NCBI GenBank assembly: GCA_017502085.1
Contig: JAFVVQ010000017.1
Coordinates: forward strand, 1 to 64,000
Origin: Clostridia bacterium
Lineage (GTDB): Bacteria; Bacillota; Clostridia; Oscillospirales; Acutalibacteraceae
Length of the DNA stretch: 64,000 bases
Direction: 5' to 3'
Positions 51,562 through 61,369 of the stretch are shown here, piece after piece. The notes beneath the pieces are model-generated. The model had not been told where the DNA came from. It searched no databases and was given only the letters and a program-made list of their open reading frames with translations. How positions within the stretch are numbered: position 1 is the first letter of the stretch; each line of letters starts with the position of its first letter. Made by a program: the position numbers and the translations under genes.

Positions 51562-52578
51562 TTATTTTTTTGCTTTTAAATCAAGCAAAATCAGACACAA
51601 GACAAAAGCTTTGCCTTTCAAAAGTTTCCAGAAAATTGCCGAAGCTTTTGAAACCAGATTCAACGCCCCGGAGTTTATAACCGACATAAGCGTTTCATCT
51701 TTATAAAGTCGCTTGAGCAACAAACGTTTTTCATTAACAGAAGCCTTTACAGATGCTATCTGTTTAGCACCGACAAGAGCATAGTCAAGATATCTCGCCT
51801 TAAGATGATTCCTGACTTTTTCGGAATAGTTGTTTGACTCAGAAATTTCCATAATCATTTTCAGAAAAAGGTTGTTTTTTTTCTGAAAATCATTCTTGAT
51901 TTCATTTGAAAGTGAATCGGAATGAATCACGCACATATATAAATGCTCAGGGATAACCTTTGCCGATCTGACTGCTGAAAAATATTCTGTCAGGAAAACC
52001 GCATCCTCCGAAAGAAAAACTCTCTCCGAACGAAATCTGATTTTTTCATCCTTTAGAATTTTCATTTTCAGCATTTTACCGACAACACCGAGACCGAATC
52101 CCTTTGAATGATTGCAAAGGCTTGAAAAAAGCTCTTCAAGCACTTCTGAATCTCTGTAATATAACTTATCTGTGTAAACAGTTTTTTTCGATATATCCCC
52201 GTTCGGCAAAACATCTGCTCTGGCGCAGAGAACAGTATCTGCGTCACACCCCATTGATGCCGCAACGCATTTTGTAACCGTTTCAGTCCGGATATAGTCA
52301 TCACTGTCAATAAATACAACGTATTCTCCCGTTGCGACGTCAAGACCTGAATTTCTCGCAAGGCCCGCGCCTTCATTGACCTTATGAATGACCTTAAGAC
52401 GTTCATCTTTTTTCGCCCACTCATCACAGATCGCAGGACTTGAATCGACTGATCCGTCATCAACAAGAATTATTTCAATATTTTCATACGTCTGATTAAC
52501 GGCAGATTCAATGCATCTGTCAAGATATTTTTCCGCATTATACACAGGAATAATTACCGAAACTCTCGGCTGACACAT
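51562..52578 (-). CDS. Family 2 glycosyltransferase
   Basis: A 338-residue enzyme, GT-A fold: start VSVIIPVYNAEKYLDRCIES, VDDGSVDSSP, and the DxD-type FIDSDDYI (~92). Transfers a sugar to the lipid-linked unit. The C-terminus is helical and basic. Located between Wzy and a GT4 gene. Confidence 0.92.
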   Translation of the reverse strand: MCQPRVSVIIPVYNAEKYLDRCIESAVNQTYENIEIILVDDGSVDSSPAICDEWAKKDERLKVIHKVNEGAGLARNSGLDVATGEYVVFIDSDDYIRTETVTKCVAASMGCDADTVLCARADVLPNGDISKKTVYTDKLYYRDSEVLEELFSSLCNHSKGFGLGVVGKMLKMKILKDEKIRFRSERVFLSEDAVFLTEYFSAVRSAKVIPEHLYMCVIHSDSLSNEIKNDFQKKNNLFLKMIMEISESNNYSEKVRNHLKARYLDYALVGAKQIASVKASVNEKRLLLKRLYKDETLMSVINSGALNLVSKASAIFWKLLKGKAFVLCLILLDLKAKK

Positions 52579-52593
52579 TACGATTCACCACCG

Positions 52594-53610
52594 TTAGTCA
52601 ATAAAATTTTTTATTGCCGCATTCCAGTCATAATCAAGCACGGCAAGACGGGAACCCGGGTTTTTGCAGTTTACCGCTTCGCTGACAAGACGGTTGATTA
52701 CATCTGCATTGAAAGAATCAATAAAGTGAAATCCATTTTTACCGTTGAACGACTTCATTTCGCCGAAATCTGTTGTGACAATCGGCTTGTTGCACGAAGC
52801 CGCCTCAAGGCAGGATAACGGAACATCAATGCATCTGCCCTCTTCGACAACAGGGAAGAAATAAACGTCTGAAAGCTGATAAATTTCCTCAATATCCGGG
52901 ATATAATCGTCAATCAACCTGACAGCAGGACAAGACAAAAGTTTTTTCCTCAGTTCTTCATCCTGTTCATTTTTTGTCAAGGTGCTTGTGACAAGCAAAA
53001 CAAAAAATCTGTCGGCAAGTTTTATTAACTGCGATATATTTCTGCCCTCATTGAGATGTCCCACGTGGAGAACAACGGGCTTGTCGCAGGGAATACCGTA
53101 TTTCTTTTTCAGTTCAGTTGCCTTTTCGTCAGATACGGGAATGAATTTTTCCGTATCGATGCCGAGACAGATTTTTCTGATTCTTTTTTTATTTACGGTT
53201 TTCTCCATTTTCTGCTTTGTATCCTCTGAAATCACAAAAAACTCCGCATTACAAAGCAAAAGAAAAATCTTTGCCGCAAAGCTTATTTCCGTCACCTGAG
53301 AGAGTAGAACTCTGACTTTTTTTCGTGCAAAAAATGACAAAATTAGTATTCTCAAAGCCGTTGCAGACGATCTTGCGGGAAACGGAATATAAAGGATATC
53401 ATCATCGCATTTTCTGACTGCAGCTATCATTTCTCTTGTCAGAAGAAATTTGTTTGATCTGACAAAAACATCTGTCAGGCAGGATTTACGTTCATAAGAA
53501 ATAACCGTCACACCATCAAATGCTTTTTTGATTCGGCTGACAAGACTGTTTGCTACTCTGAGACATCCCTCATCAGGTGTCTCTGACAAGCAATTAGTTA
53601 ATACTGTCAT
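52594..53610 (-). CDS. Family 4 glycosyltransferase
   Basis: A 338-residue GT-B enzyme. The donor half shows VVLHVGHLNEGRN (~195) and the E-x7-E-type motif FFPVVEEGRCIDVPLSCLEA (~252). The ATG at 53610 is taken with CGGAAAG upstream; an in-frame GTG at 53622 is possible. Confidence 0.85.
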   Translation of the reverse strand: MTVLTNCLSETPDEGCLRVANSLVSRIKKAFDGVTVISYERKSCLTDVFVRSNKFLLTREMIAAVRKCDDDILYIPFPARSSATALRILILSFFARKKVRVLLSQVTEISFAAKIFLLLCNAEFFVISEDTKQKMEKTVNKKRIRKICLGIDTEKFIPVSDEKATELKKKYGIPCDKPVVLHVGHLNEGRNISQLIKLADRFFVLLVTSTLTKNEQDEELRKKLLSCPAVRLIDDYIPDIEEIYQLSDVYFFPVVEEGRCIDVPLSCLEAASCNKPIVTTDFGEMKSFNGKNGFHFIDSFNADVINRLVSEAVNCKNPGSRLAVLDYDWNAAIKNFID

Positions 53611-53628
53611 TTTTATCAACACTTTCCG

Positions 53629-54711
53629 TTATTTGTTTGCCGTGCAGTTTTCACAAGTTGAACAAGCGTCAAGCTGCTCTTTCGTTACCTTTCCGTCGCG
53701 GTAATCACGGACAATTTTATTCTCATACATTGAGTATTTCTTCTTTTTAAAGAAATGCAGAAACTTGTGCTTCACAACCCAAAATGCAGGTTTCCATATG
53801 TATTTATGCATTGCGGGGGAAACAGAGCCGATCATCCAGCAATTTCTGTCGCAACAGCGTACCTTTTTGCGTACAGCTTCAGCTTCCTGACTGTTCCACA
53901 GCTCGTCCCAGCTCTGCTCATTGAGATTTCCCATAACCTCTTTTTCTTTAGTTCCGTTACACGGCATAACATCACCGTAGGGGTCAATAAAAAATGTGTC
54001 AAAACTCATATCGCAGGGCAGAAGTCTTTTCTGACTGAAAATATAATTTATCAAGCCGTGATTAAAATATGCTCTGAACCACTTCTTGGGACTGTTTGAG
54101 TCCAGAAGACGGTTAATGAGATTCTCAAAATTTTCCGCAACCGTCAGTCTGTCATGAATTATATTGTTCGATTCAACAAAATAGAAACTGTTATGGAGCG
54201 AAGCAGTTGCAAACTCCATATCAAGCTCGTTTGAAATCTCATAAAGCGGCACAAGGTCAGGTGCATTTCTGTCCTGCACCGTCATACCGAAGCCGACGTC
54301 TTTCATACCCATATCAACAAGGGTTTTCAGCGTTGTGTAGCCTCTGTTGAAGCCGTCATCAAGACCTCTGATTTCATTGTTTGTCTTTTCGAGACCCTCG
54401 ATTGAAATTCTGATTCCGACCTGAGGAAACTCCTTGCAGAGATCAACGATTCTGTCCGTAAAAAATCCGTTTGTGGAAATAACGATACGGTCACTTTTTT
54501 TGTAAAGCTCACGGACTATTTCCTTGAGATCCTCTCGGATAAAAGGCTCTCCTCCCGTTATGTTGGTAAAATACATTTCAGGTAATTTACGGATTGTTTC
54601 AACCGTGATTTCTTCCTCGGGTTTTGAAGGCACCTTATATCTGTTACACATCGTGCACTTGGCATTGCAACGGTAGGTCACAATCACAGTGCCGTTAAGT
54701 TTTTTGGCCAT
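53629..54711 (-). CDS. Radical SAM/SPASM protein in the exopolysaccharide locus
   Basis: A 360-residue protein. The SAM cluster motif is C-x3-C-x2-C in CNAKCTMC (~15-22), with VTGGEP-type GGEPFIREDL. A SPASM-like C-terminal region has Cys in LPCDMSF, VMPCNG, CCDRNCW and the final CSTCENC, enough for auxiliary clusters. Radical SAM enzymes modify peptides or sugars by radical chemistry; no precursor peptide gene is visible beside it, so a sugar or glycan-linked substrate is likely. AGGTGAT precedes the ATG. Confidence 0.85.
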   Translation of the reverse strand: MAKKLNGTVIVTYRCNAKCTMCNRYKVPSKPEEEITVETIRKLPEMYFTNITGGEPFIREDLKEIVRELYKKSDRIVISTNGFFTDRIVDLCKEFPQVGIRISIEGLEKTNNEIRGLDDGFNRGYTTLKTLVDMGMKDVGFGMTVQDRNAPDLVPLYEISNELDMEFATASLHNSFYFVESNNIIHDRLTVAENFENLINRLLDSNSPKKWFRAYFNHGLINYIFSQKRLLPCDMSFDTFFIDPYGDVMPCNGTKEKEVMGNLNEQSWDELWNSQEAEAVRKKVRCCDRNCWMIGSVSPAMHKYIWKPAFWVVKHKFLHFFKKKKYSMYENKIVRDYRDGKVTKEQLDACSTCENCTANK

Positions 54712-54719
54712 TTAAACAA

Positions 54720-55892
54720 TCACCTGCCGAAGCGGTCATAATATTTTGCGGCAACCGACTGCCACGTTAAATTCTTTACAGCATTTTCTCTTGCCGCCGC
54801 ACAAAGCTTTCCGTGTTTTTCCGAATCATATATAATGTTTGAAATCTTTTCAGAGTCGGATTCACACACACACCCGTCGCCGACAGCGACACACATATCG
54901 CCGCAAACAATTACAGGCACACCTGCTGAAAGAGATTCAACGCATACAAGCGGAAATCCTTCATACCGTGATGCAATAACCGTTGCGTGAGCAATATTAT
55001 AAATACCGTTCATCTCTTCGTTGGGTGCAAATGCACCTAAATATTTCACCTGTTTTTCAACACCGAGTCTCACGGCATCGGCAAGAATTTTTTCATGATA
55101 TTCTGCCGAAACAATTTCACCTGCAAAAGCATAAACAAGGTCACTGTGCTTCTTCAATGCGGGTGTCAGTATTTCAAGCACCTTCATCTGACCTTTATTT
55201 TCATTAACGGAGCCAACCTGAAGAATAATCTTTTTGCCACGAATACCAAAGTTTTCTTTTATTGAATTTTTTTCATCATCGGTCAACGGTCGGTAAACAT
55301 CGGTATTCACACCGTTACCGATAAGAACAACCTTTTCTGCGCTCAATCCAAGATTACCAACGATATTCCGACGCATTGATTCGTTGAGAACAAACACAGC
55401 ATCGGCATTTTTCATGGCTTCAATTTCCTGAAAATAACGCTTTTTAAGTGTACCGCTGACTTCATTCCAGGGCAGACTCCACATACCGTTATGGTTAGTG
55501 TACGCAAGAAAAAACCGTGAACGGATTTTCTTCGGAACAAGCTTCAGAAAAAAGAACATATTATATTGATTATGAAAATGGAGAACAACTCTCTCTTTTT
55601 CATTTGCAAGAATTTTTCTCAGTCTGAAAGCAAGGCACACGGAATAAACAACTCTTTTGAGCTTATGAACAAGACCGAGTGCAACATCAGTCTTTGAAAA
55701 TACTGAAGGAACCTTTACCTCGGTTATCGGCAAATCATTCGGTGCTCTGTCATTTGAAGCAATATCAATTATCTCAACACTGCACCCCATCTGCATGTAC
55801 GCCTTTGTCAGTTCCTCAACAACGCTTTCCGTTGCCGCAGAAACACGCGCCGGAACAGGTGTATAACCCGTTCCGATTTCATATATTTTCAT
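54720..55892 (-). CDS. Family 4 glycosyltransferase
   Basis: A 390-residue GT-B enzyme. N-terminal GTGYTPVPARVSAATE-type glycine loop, HFHNQYNMFFF, donor site IILQVGSVNENKGQ (~226) and ASRYEGFPLVCVESLSAG (~318) with the E-x7-E motif. Probably adds one of the inner sugars of the repeat unit. Confidence 0.9.
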   Translation of the reverse strand: MKIYEIGTGYTPVPARVSAATESVVEELTKAYMQMGCSVEIIDIASNDRAPNDLPITEVKVPSVFSKTDVALGLVHKLKRVVYSVCLAFRLRKILANEKERVVLHFHNQYNMFFFLKLVPKKIRSRFFLAYTNHNGMWSLPWNEVSGTLKKRYFQEIEAMKNADAVFVLNESMRRNIVGNLGLSAEKVVLIGNGVNTDVYRPLTDDEKNSIKENFGIRGKKIILQVGSVNENKGQMKVLEILTPALKKHSDLVYAFAGEIVSAEYHEKILADAVRLGVEKQVKYLGAFAPNEEMNGIYNIAHATVIASRYEGFPLVCVESLSAGVPVIVCGDMCVAVGDGCVCESDSEKISNIIYDSEKHGKLCAAARENAVKNLTWQSVAAKYYDRFGR

Positions 55893-55895
55893 AAA

Positions 55896-57092
55896 TCAGT
55901 CCTCGTAAATACGAACAAGTTTTTCATAGTACGTTTCGGGAGTTTCAAAAAAAGTATTTCTGCAGTTTTCCGTGAACGCAGAAAGCTTTTCGGGGAAATA
56001 CAAAAGACTTTTCAGCTTGTCCTCAAGGTCAGAAACATTCCCCGCTTCAAAAAGCAGACCCGTCTCCCCTTCTCTGATAAGTTCGGGGATTCCGCCCATA
56101 TCCGATCCTATAACAGGGGTGCCGTATATCTGGGATTCAATTACGGAATACGGACAGTTTTCATAGCATTCCGACGGGCAGACACTGCACGACGCCTTCG
56201 AAATAAGCTCCGAGAGTTCTTCACCGGTTTTGAACCCCACATACTCTGCGTTGGGAACATCGGCGATCGCTTCAACAGCTTCACCGAATCCGGCGAAAAC
56301 AAAACGGATATCCGGCATATTCTTTGCCGCACGGAGCAAAGTCACGGTACCTTTTTCTTTCGAGAGATGACCGAATTCAAGAACATAATTCTCTTTTTTT
56401 TCCGCAACAACACATTTGGTTTCGATAAAATTGTGAAGCACAACCGTTTTGTCTGAAAACCTTTTCTGACTATCAAGTTTTGATTTCAGAAACCGTGACG
56501 GACAAACAATTGTATCAATATAAGAATAAGCTCTGCCGTACTTCCAGCGATAAGCATCCGCCGTTGCAAGCAGGCTTTTTAATTTCGATTTTTTAACGCA
56601 TACGGACTTGACACAGTACCAATAATTACCGCCAAGACATTTTTCACACACATTCATCTGCGAATCAAACAAACCGTGACTCGGACAGACGAGTTGATAG
56701 TCATGAGCTGTATAAACCAGTTTCACTTTTTTTTTGCTCTTTCTGCGGTAACTTTGTGCCGCAAGAATTATACTTGGTGTCAGGTGAAACTGAATGTTAT
56801 TGAAATGAATGACGTCAGGCTGAAAATTATCCAGAACTTTTTTCATTCTTTTTTTAGCCACTGAAGAATAAATGACTTTGAACGGTGCACTCAGATTTTT
56901 GGTTGCACCTTTTGAAAAATCCACATTCGGAGAATAAACTCCGATTCGGTTGCCGATAACATTGTCTTTATGTTCCATTCCGAAATACTCAACCTCGTGA
57001 CCCATTTTCTGCAAGGTTTCGCCGAGCCTGAAAACATAGGTCTCCGAACCGCCTTTCGGATATAAAAACTTATTCACCAGCAGGATTTTCAT
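55896..57092 (-). CDS. Family 4 glycosyltransferase
   Basis: A 398-residue GT-B enzyme: start LLVNKFLYPKGGSETYVF, DYQLVCPSHGLF with a Cys-rich insert (CEKCLGGNYWYCVKSVC) that may bind metal, and PSECYENCPYSVIESQIYGTPVIGSD near the C-terminus. It differs from its neighbours by this insert, common in a subgroup of EPS transferases. Confidence 0.9.
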   Translation of the reverse strand: MKILLVNKFLYPKGGSETYVFRLGETLQKMGHEVEYFGMEHKDNVIGNRIGVYSPNVDFSKGATKNLSAPFKVIYSSVAKKRMKKVLDNFQPDVIHFNNIQFHLTPSIILAAQSYRRKSKKKVKLVYTAHDYQLVCPSHGLFDSQMNVCEKCLGGNYWYCVKSVCVKKSKLKSLLATADAYRWKYGRAYSYIDTIVCPSRFLKSKLDSQKRFSDKTVVLHNFIETKCVVAEKKENYVLEFGHLSKEKGTVTLLRAAKNMPDIRFVFAGFGEAVEAIADVPNAEYVGFKTGEELSELISKASCSVCPSECYENCPYSVIESQIYGTPVIGSDMGGIPELIREGETGLLFEAGNVSDLEDKLKSLLYFPEKLSAFTENCRNTFFETPETYYEKLVRIYED

Positions 57093-57095
57093 AGG

Positions 57096-58241
57096 TCACT
57101 TCCTTTTTCGGTAAAGCTCAACGGTCTGATAAACAACGTCATCCCAATTATATTTATTGCAGACATATTCTGCACTTTTTGAGGCATAAGAACGAACAAT
57201 ATCAGGGTTTTTGCATAGCATTTGAAGTTGGTTTTTCAAATCATCCGTCTTATCTCTGTCGAAAACAACCCCGCAATCGCCGATAACCGAGGTGCACTCG
57301 GGAATATCGGAAACAAGACAGCAATTGCCGTAGCTCATAGCCTCAAGCAGACTCAAAGGCATTCCCTCAACATCAGAGGGAAGAACGTAAAAATATGCGT
57401 TGCTGAAAAGCTCTTCAAGCAACCTTCCTTGAACAAACCCCGTGAAAACGATATCGGGACAGTCCTTTGCGGCAGCCTTCAGTTCTTTTTCATACTCATC
57501 GGTATCCGACGAGCCGCCCGCAATAACAAGCTTTTTTTCGGGTGAAGCTTTTTTGAATGCTTCGATAAGGCGCATAACACCCTTTTCGGGAACAAGTCTT
57601 CCGAGATAAAGTATGTACTCTCCTTCGGCAAGACCGAAACGGCTGATAATTTCATCGGCACGTTTCTTTTCAACGGCACTGACACCGTTGGGAATAAATA
57701 CCGTCTGACGGTTATAGGTTTTCAAAAAATACTCACGTACGTTTTCACTGAGCACGATTATTTCATCAGCAAATCTGACTGCACATTTTTCACCGAAACG
57801 GATATACCACGAGGCAAATCTGCCCCATTTGGCACGTTGATGATCGAGCCCGTGAACCGTTGCCACACATCTTTTGCCGAAAAATTTCGGCAACCAGATC
57901 ATTGCACAAGGACCCTCGGCATGGAAATGAACTGCGTCATATATGCCGAATGCCGCTTTTAAAGCGGCAAAGAAGGATGATGATGCAGCGGCAAGACCGC
58001 CCTTTCTGACGGTAAAGACGCTTTTTATTCTGACACCTTTATATTCGGTGAGTCGCTCCGAATCGAACTCCTCACCGCTTACGTGGTGACCTTTTCTGTT
58101 GTAGCAGGAAACACTGTGCCCCGACGCCGCCATTCTTGTTGCAAGTTCCGTCACAACAATCTCAACGCCGCCCTCTCTTGACGGTATTCTTTTGTGTCCA
58201 AGCATCGCTATGCGAAGCCCGCCGTCTTTTTTCGGAGCCAT
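57096..58241 (-). CDS. Family 4 glycosyltransferase (WcaC/RfaB-like)
   Basis: A 381-residue GT-B enzyme: LGHKRIPSREGGVEIVVTELA near the start is typical of the second transferase acting on the first sugar (DUF1972/rhamnosyl-transferase type). Donor half ILYLGRLVPEKGVMRLIEAF and LPSDVEGMPLSLLEAMSYG. Its ATG overlaps the stop of the initiating transferase gene by 1 bp. Confidence 0.9.
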   Translation of the reverse strand: MAPKKDGGLRIAMLGHKRIPSREGGVEIVVTELATRMAASGHSVSCYNRKGHHVSGEEFDSERLTEYKGVRIKSVFTVRKGGLAAASSSFFAALKAAFGIYDAVHFHAEGPCAMIWLPKFFGKRCVATVHGLDHQRAKWGRFASWYIRFGEKCAVRFADEIIVLSENVREYFLKTYNRQTVFIPNGVSAVEKKRADEIISRFGLAEGEYILYLGRLVPEKGVMRLIEAFKKASPEKKLVIAGGSSDTDEYEKELKAAAKDCPDIVFTGFVQGRLLEELFSNAYFYVLPSDVEGMPLSLLEAMSYGNCCLVSDIPECTSVIGDCGVVFDRDKTDDLKNQLQMLCKNPDIVRSYASKSAEYVCNKYNWDDVVYQTVELYRKRK

Positions 58242-58918
58242 TATATGCCCTCCATACCAAAAACCACAGCAAAGGTTTTTATGAAAATTTTAATATCAGT
58301 AATGATGCTTCGCTCTTCAATGTATCTGATGTCACACTTCATCCAATCATCAAACGAAACATCGTTTCTCTGCGGAGTTACTTGCCAGAAGCAGGTAAGT
58401 CCCGGCTTGACGCAAAGACGCTGCAACTGATAATCGTTATACATTTCCACTTCTCTGGGCAGAGGAGGTCTCGGACCCACAAAGCTCATATCACCCTTTA
58501 TAATATTGATAAGCTGAGGAAGCTCATCAATACAGGATCTGCGTATAAACTTGCCGAATCTTGTGATTCTCGGGTCATTATGCATTTTGAACGCGGGTCC
58601 GTCCATCTCATTCTGCTCAAGAAGCGAATCGAGCATAGCTTCCGCATTTGGTACCATAGACCTGAATTTATAAAATTTGAATTCTTTTCCGTTTTTGCCG
58701 ACACGCTTCTGAACATAAATCGGAGAAGCGCCGGGACTGTCGATCACGATAATCACTGAAATAATCGCAAACGGAACAAGCAATATCACAAGAGCAAGAA
58801 CAGCAAAAACAACGTCAAGCACCCTCTTGAAAGCCTCGTAGACAGGTTTCTCCGCTGCTTTGACCTTGATATTCAGTTGTGCGTCTCTTGTGATATTTTC
58901 TTCAGGAATCTGTACCAT
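58241..58918 (-). CDS. Initiating sugar-phosphate transferase (WcaJ/CpsE-like)
   Basis: A 225-residue monotopic membrane enzyme. Basic start, one membrane helix (~33-58), then KFRSMVPNAE, the catalytic D-E pair in RRSCIDELPQLINIIKGDMSFVGPRP, and KPGLTCFWQV. It lacks the N-terminal CoA-binding-like half of long family members. It loads the first sugar phosphate on undecaprenyl phosphate. Confidence 0.93.
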   Translation of the reverse strand: MVQIPEENITRDAQLNIKVKAAEKPVYEAFKRVLDVVFAVLALVILLVPFAIISVIIVIDSPGASPIYVQKRVGKNGKEFKFYKFRSMVPNAEAMLDSLLEQNEMDGPAFKMHNDPRITRFGKFIRRSCIDELPQLINIIKGDMSFVGPRPPLPREVEMYNDYQLQRLCVKPGLTCFWQVTPQRNDVSFDDWMKCDIRYIEERSIITDIKIFIKTFAVVFGMEGI

Positions 58919-58955
58919 CAGAAGCTGCTCCTAACTGAAATTCTTTTTATTACCG

Positions 58956-59969
58956 TCAGCCTTTCTGTTCGTAGAAAAGGCTGATGACTGTTGCATCGAC
59001 CGAAGCTTTATCGGGATAAAACTCCATATGCTTTTCACCCTCAACATATTTACCTTCAAGAGCAAGAATATCATTGAACTGATAATCCATAATCTTCTCA
59101 GCAAACTTTTGAAGGGCGTTGCCCGAATAATCCGACACGATGAACTCCGAAAGCTTTGCACCTGCATTGACCGCAAAATTGCTGTTTTCTTTGCTTTTTG
59201 CCAAAGCCTTTGCATAAAGCGCCTCGATAAACTGGCGCTGACGTTCCATTCTTCGTGAATTTGAACTATCCTCGAGACCGTATCGTGTTCGTACGTATGT
59301 GAGTGCCTGTTCACCGGTAAGGTTGACTTTTTCACCCATAACAAGTGTATCATCAATGCCCGTGAAATCATCAAGCACGTCAACTTCAACACCGCCGACA
59401 TAATCCACCAAAGTCGGAACCGCATCCATTGTTACAGAGATATAACGGTCAATCTGAATATTGTTCAGCAAAGCTGAAACAGCATCGGCGGAATTTCTGC
59501 AGCTGACTTCTTTGCCATTACCGTAGGTATGGGCAAGGGCAATCTGCTTGCTGACTGTTCCGACCTTATCGCCCGCAACTCCGAGAATATTCATCTCCGC
59601 AACGGTATCACGGTTGATGTGGAGCGCAGAACACTTTTCTGCCTCGTGATCAATAACAAGAAGCATCATAAAATCCGACTGCTTGTCATTGTTATATGAT
59701 TCTTCGGTATCGGATCCGGACTCATATTTGTCCAGACCAAGAATAAGAACAGTTTCAATATTCTTCCTGAGTTTATATTTCTGACCGTTATATTCAACAA
59801 CGGATTCTGCTTTTGACGGTTGTTCAGAGGAATATCGATTATTATGCCTTTCCCACAAACCGATAAAAAGCAAGGCGGACGAAGCAAACAACAACACAGC
59901 CAGAACAATCGCCGCATATCTGAGTTTTTTTATCCGCTTTTCTTTCGTTGTGTAGTGGTGATTACTCAT
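58956..59969 (-). CDS. LytR-CpsA-Psr (LCP) family ligase
   Basis: A 337-residue protein: one N-terminal membrane helix (~18-35), then the LCP domain with ETVLILGLDK, NDKQSDFMMLLVID, LHINRDTVAEM, and YVRTRYGLEDSSNSRRMERQRQF. It attaches the finished polymer to peptidoglycan on the cell surface. Its ATG overlaps the stop of the next-upstream surface protein gene by 4 bp. Confidence 0.93.
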   Translation of the reverse strand: MSNHHYTTKEKRIKKLRYAAIVLAVLLFASSALLFIGLWERHNNRYSSEQPSKAESVVEYNGQKYKLRKNIETVLILGLDKYESGSDTEESYNNDKQSDFMMLLVIDHEAEKCSALHINRDTVAEMNILGVAGDKVGTVSKQIALAHTYGNGKEVSCRNSADAVSALLNNIQIDRYISVTMDAVPTLVDYVGGVEVDVLDDFTGIDDTLVMGEKVNLTGEQALTYVRTRYGLEDSSNSRRMERQRQFIEALYAKALAKSKENSNFAVNAGAKLSEFIVSDYSGNALQKFAEKIMDYQFNDILALEGKYVEGEKHMEFYPDKASVDATVISLFYEQKG

Positions 59970-60637
59970 GCTTCCTGCTTTTTCTTCTTAAGAACAACAA
60001 GAACAAATGCAAGCGACACTGCGGAAATAACCATTACTGCTGCAGGGATAACAAGCATTTCACCAGTAACAGGAATATCGCTTGCGCTCTTGTCAACAAC
60101 GATTGCAAAAGGTGAAAGGTCATCAACTGTGAAAGTCAATTCATTTTCAGCCTTATTAACAACAGCATTTTCAACTACTTCCCAATCCTTATTGCCGTGG
60201 CGATGAAGGAGAGCTGCAAAGTTTTTGAGGGTTTCTGCCGAAATGGTGATTGTAACAGAACCGCAATACTCGTGACCGTCCTTATGATATGCACTGATAT
60301 CATAAAGGTCGCTTACTGCAAGATCGGTTGTCTTTGCGCCGAGAGCGGTTGCGATGCTGATAAGCTTTGATGAAAGGTTGGAGAGATTCTTGTTTGCAGC
60401 GATTTCGTCATATGCCTTTTCAAGAGCTGCTCTCTTTTCTGCGCTGAGCTTGTGACGCTCTGCATAAGAAGTGATAACGATTTCGGGTTCACATGAATCT
60501 TCGCCGTACTCAACGTTTTCGATAACGGGTGCCTTGTTGCCGGAGGGACTTGCAAGGAAGCCGCCCTTTGCGAATGCGACAACGCCTGTGGAAACTGCGA
60601 TGATTGCTGCGAGGATGAGTGCCAGAACTTTTTTCAT
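59966..60637 (-). CDS. Secreted membrane-anchored surface protein
   Basis: A 223-residue protein: signal peptide (~1-23, cleavage after AFA), a ~155-residue soluble domain with two Cys, then IPVTGE, a membrane helix and KKKKQEA. The tail is an LPxTG-like sorting signal with altered first residue. It resembles small surface proteins beside polymer loci. The promoter-proximal position of such a gene inside an EPS locus, between PHP phosphatase and LCP genes, suggests a part in polymer attachment. Confidence 0.6.
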   Translation of the reverse strand: MKKVLALILAAIIAVSTGVVAFAKGGFLASPSGNKAPVIENVEYGEDSCEPEIVITSYAERHKLSAEKRAALEKAYDEIAANKNLSNLSSKLISIATALGAKTTDLAVSDLYDISAYHKDGHEYCGSVTITISAETLKNFAALLHRHGNKDWEVVENAVVNKAENELTFTVDDLSPFAIVVDKSASDIPVTGEMLVIPAAVMVISAVSLAFVLVVLKKKKQEA

Positions 60638-60658
60638 AATAGATCTTCCTTTCGAAAA

Positions 60659-61357
60659 TTAATTTTTATTTGTGAAAAAATTATCTGCATATGCTGAAAA
60701 GCCGGACATATAATTACTGCCAAGCTTATTTAAAAGAATAGAATGCGCCCTTCCGATATCGGGGGCTCTGGAATGAGTGTTGTGGCAATCGGAGCCGAGA
60801 AAATGCACCTTGCTTTTTTTGAAAAGCTTCATTGCCCTGAATCGGGTTCGGAAATCATTGATGAAACCCGAATTCATCTGCATAAGAATGCCGTTTTCAA
60901 GCAACCTGCCGAAAACCTCTTTACTTTGGAAAAATATGCAACGTTCAATATGAGCTATAACAGGAACCGTTTTGCCTCCCGAAGCAATGTCGGTAAGTTC
61001 TCTGACCGCATATTCCGACCATTTGCCGACAGGCATCTCAATCAACAGAAGATTTGTATTTTCTATGCAGAGTGATGAGAGTCCCTCAAGACGGCTGATG
61101 CCTTCATAATAAGCTACCTCTGCACCCGGAAAAATCCGAGGCATTCCGCGGGGTATCTCAGCCTCAAGCTTTGCCAGTGAATCACGCCGCCTTACAAGAA
61201 AATCCGCAACGGTTTCACGGTCAGGATTGTAGTGAGGCGTTGCCGCGACCCTGTCAATCCCCTGTTGTTGCAGAAGCCTGAGCATTTCACAGCTTTCGGC
61301 AACGCTGCGGCTCCCGTCATCCATTTCGGGAAGAACGTGAGAGTGGATATCAGTCAT
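60659..61357 (-). CDS. CpsB/CapC-type PHP tyrosine-protein phosphatase
   Basis: A 232-residue metal-dependent phosphatase. PHP motifs: TDIHSHVLPEMDDGS (~2-16), ATPHYNPDRE, PVIAHIERC and LGSDCHNTHSRAPD. It dephosphorylates the CpsD-type kinase and thereby tunes polymer length and export. Confidence 0.92.
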   Translation of the reverse strand: MTDIHSHVLPEMDDGSRSVAESCEMLRLLQQQGIDRVAATPHYNPDRETVADFLVRRRDSLAKLEAEIPRGMPRIFPGAEVAYYEGISRLEGLSSLCIENTNLLLIEMPVGKWSEYAVRELTDIASGGKTVPVIAHIERCIFFQSKEVFGRLLENGILMQMNSGFINDFRTRFRAMKLFKKSKVHFLGSDCHNTHSRAPDIGRAHSILLNKLGSNYMSGFSAYADNFFTNKN

Positions 61358-61369
61358 ACCGTCACCTTC

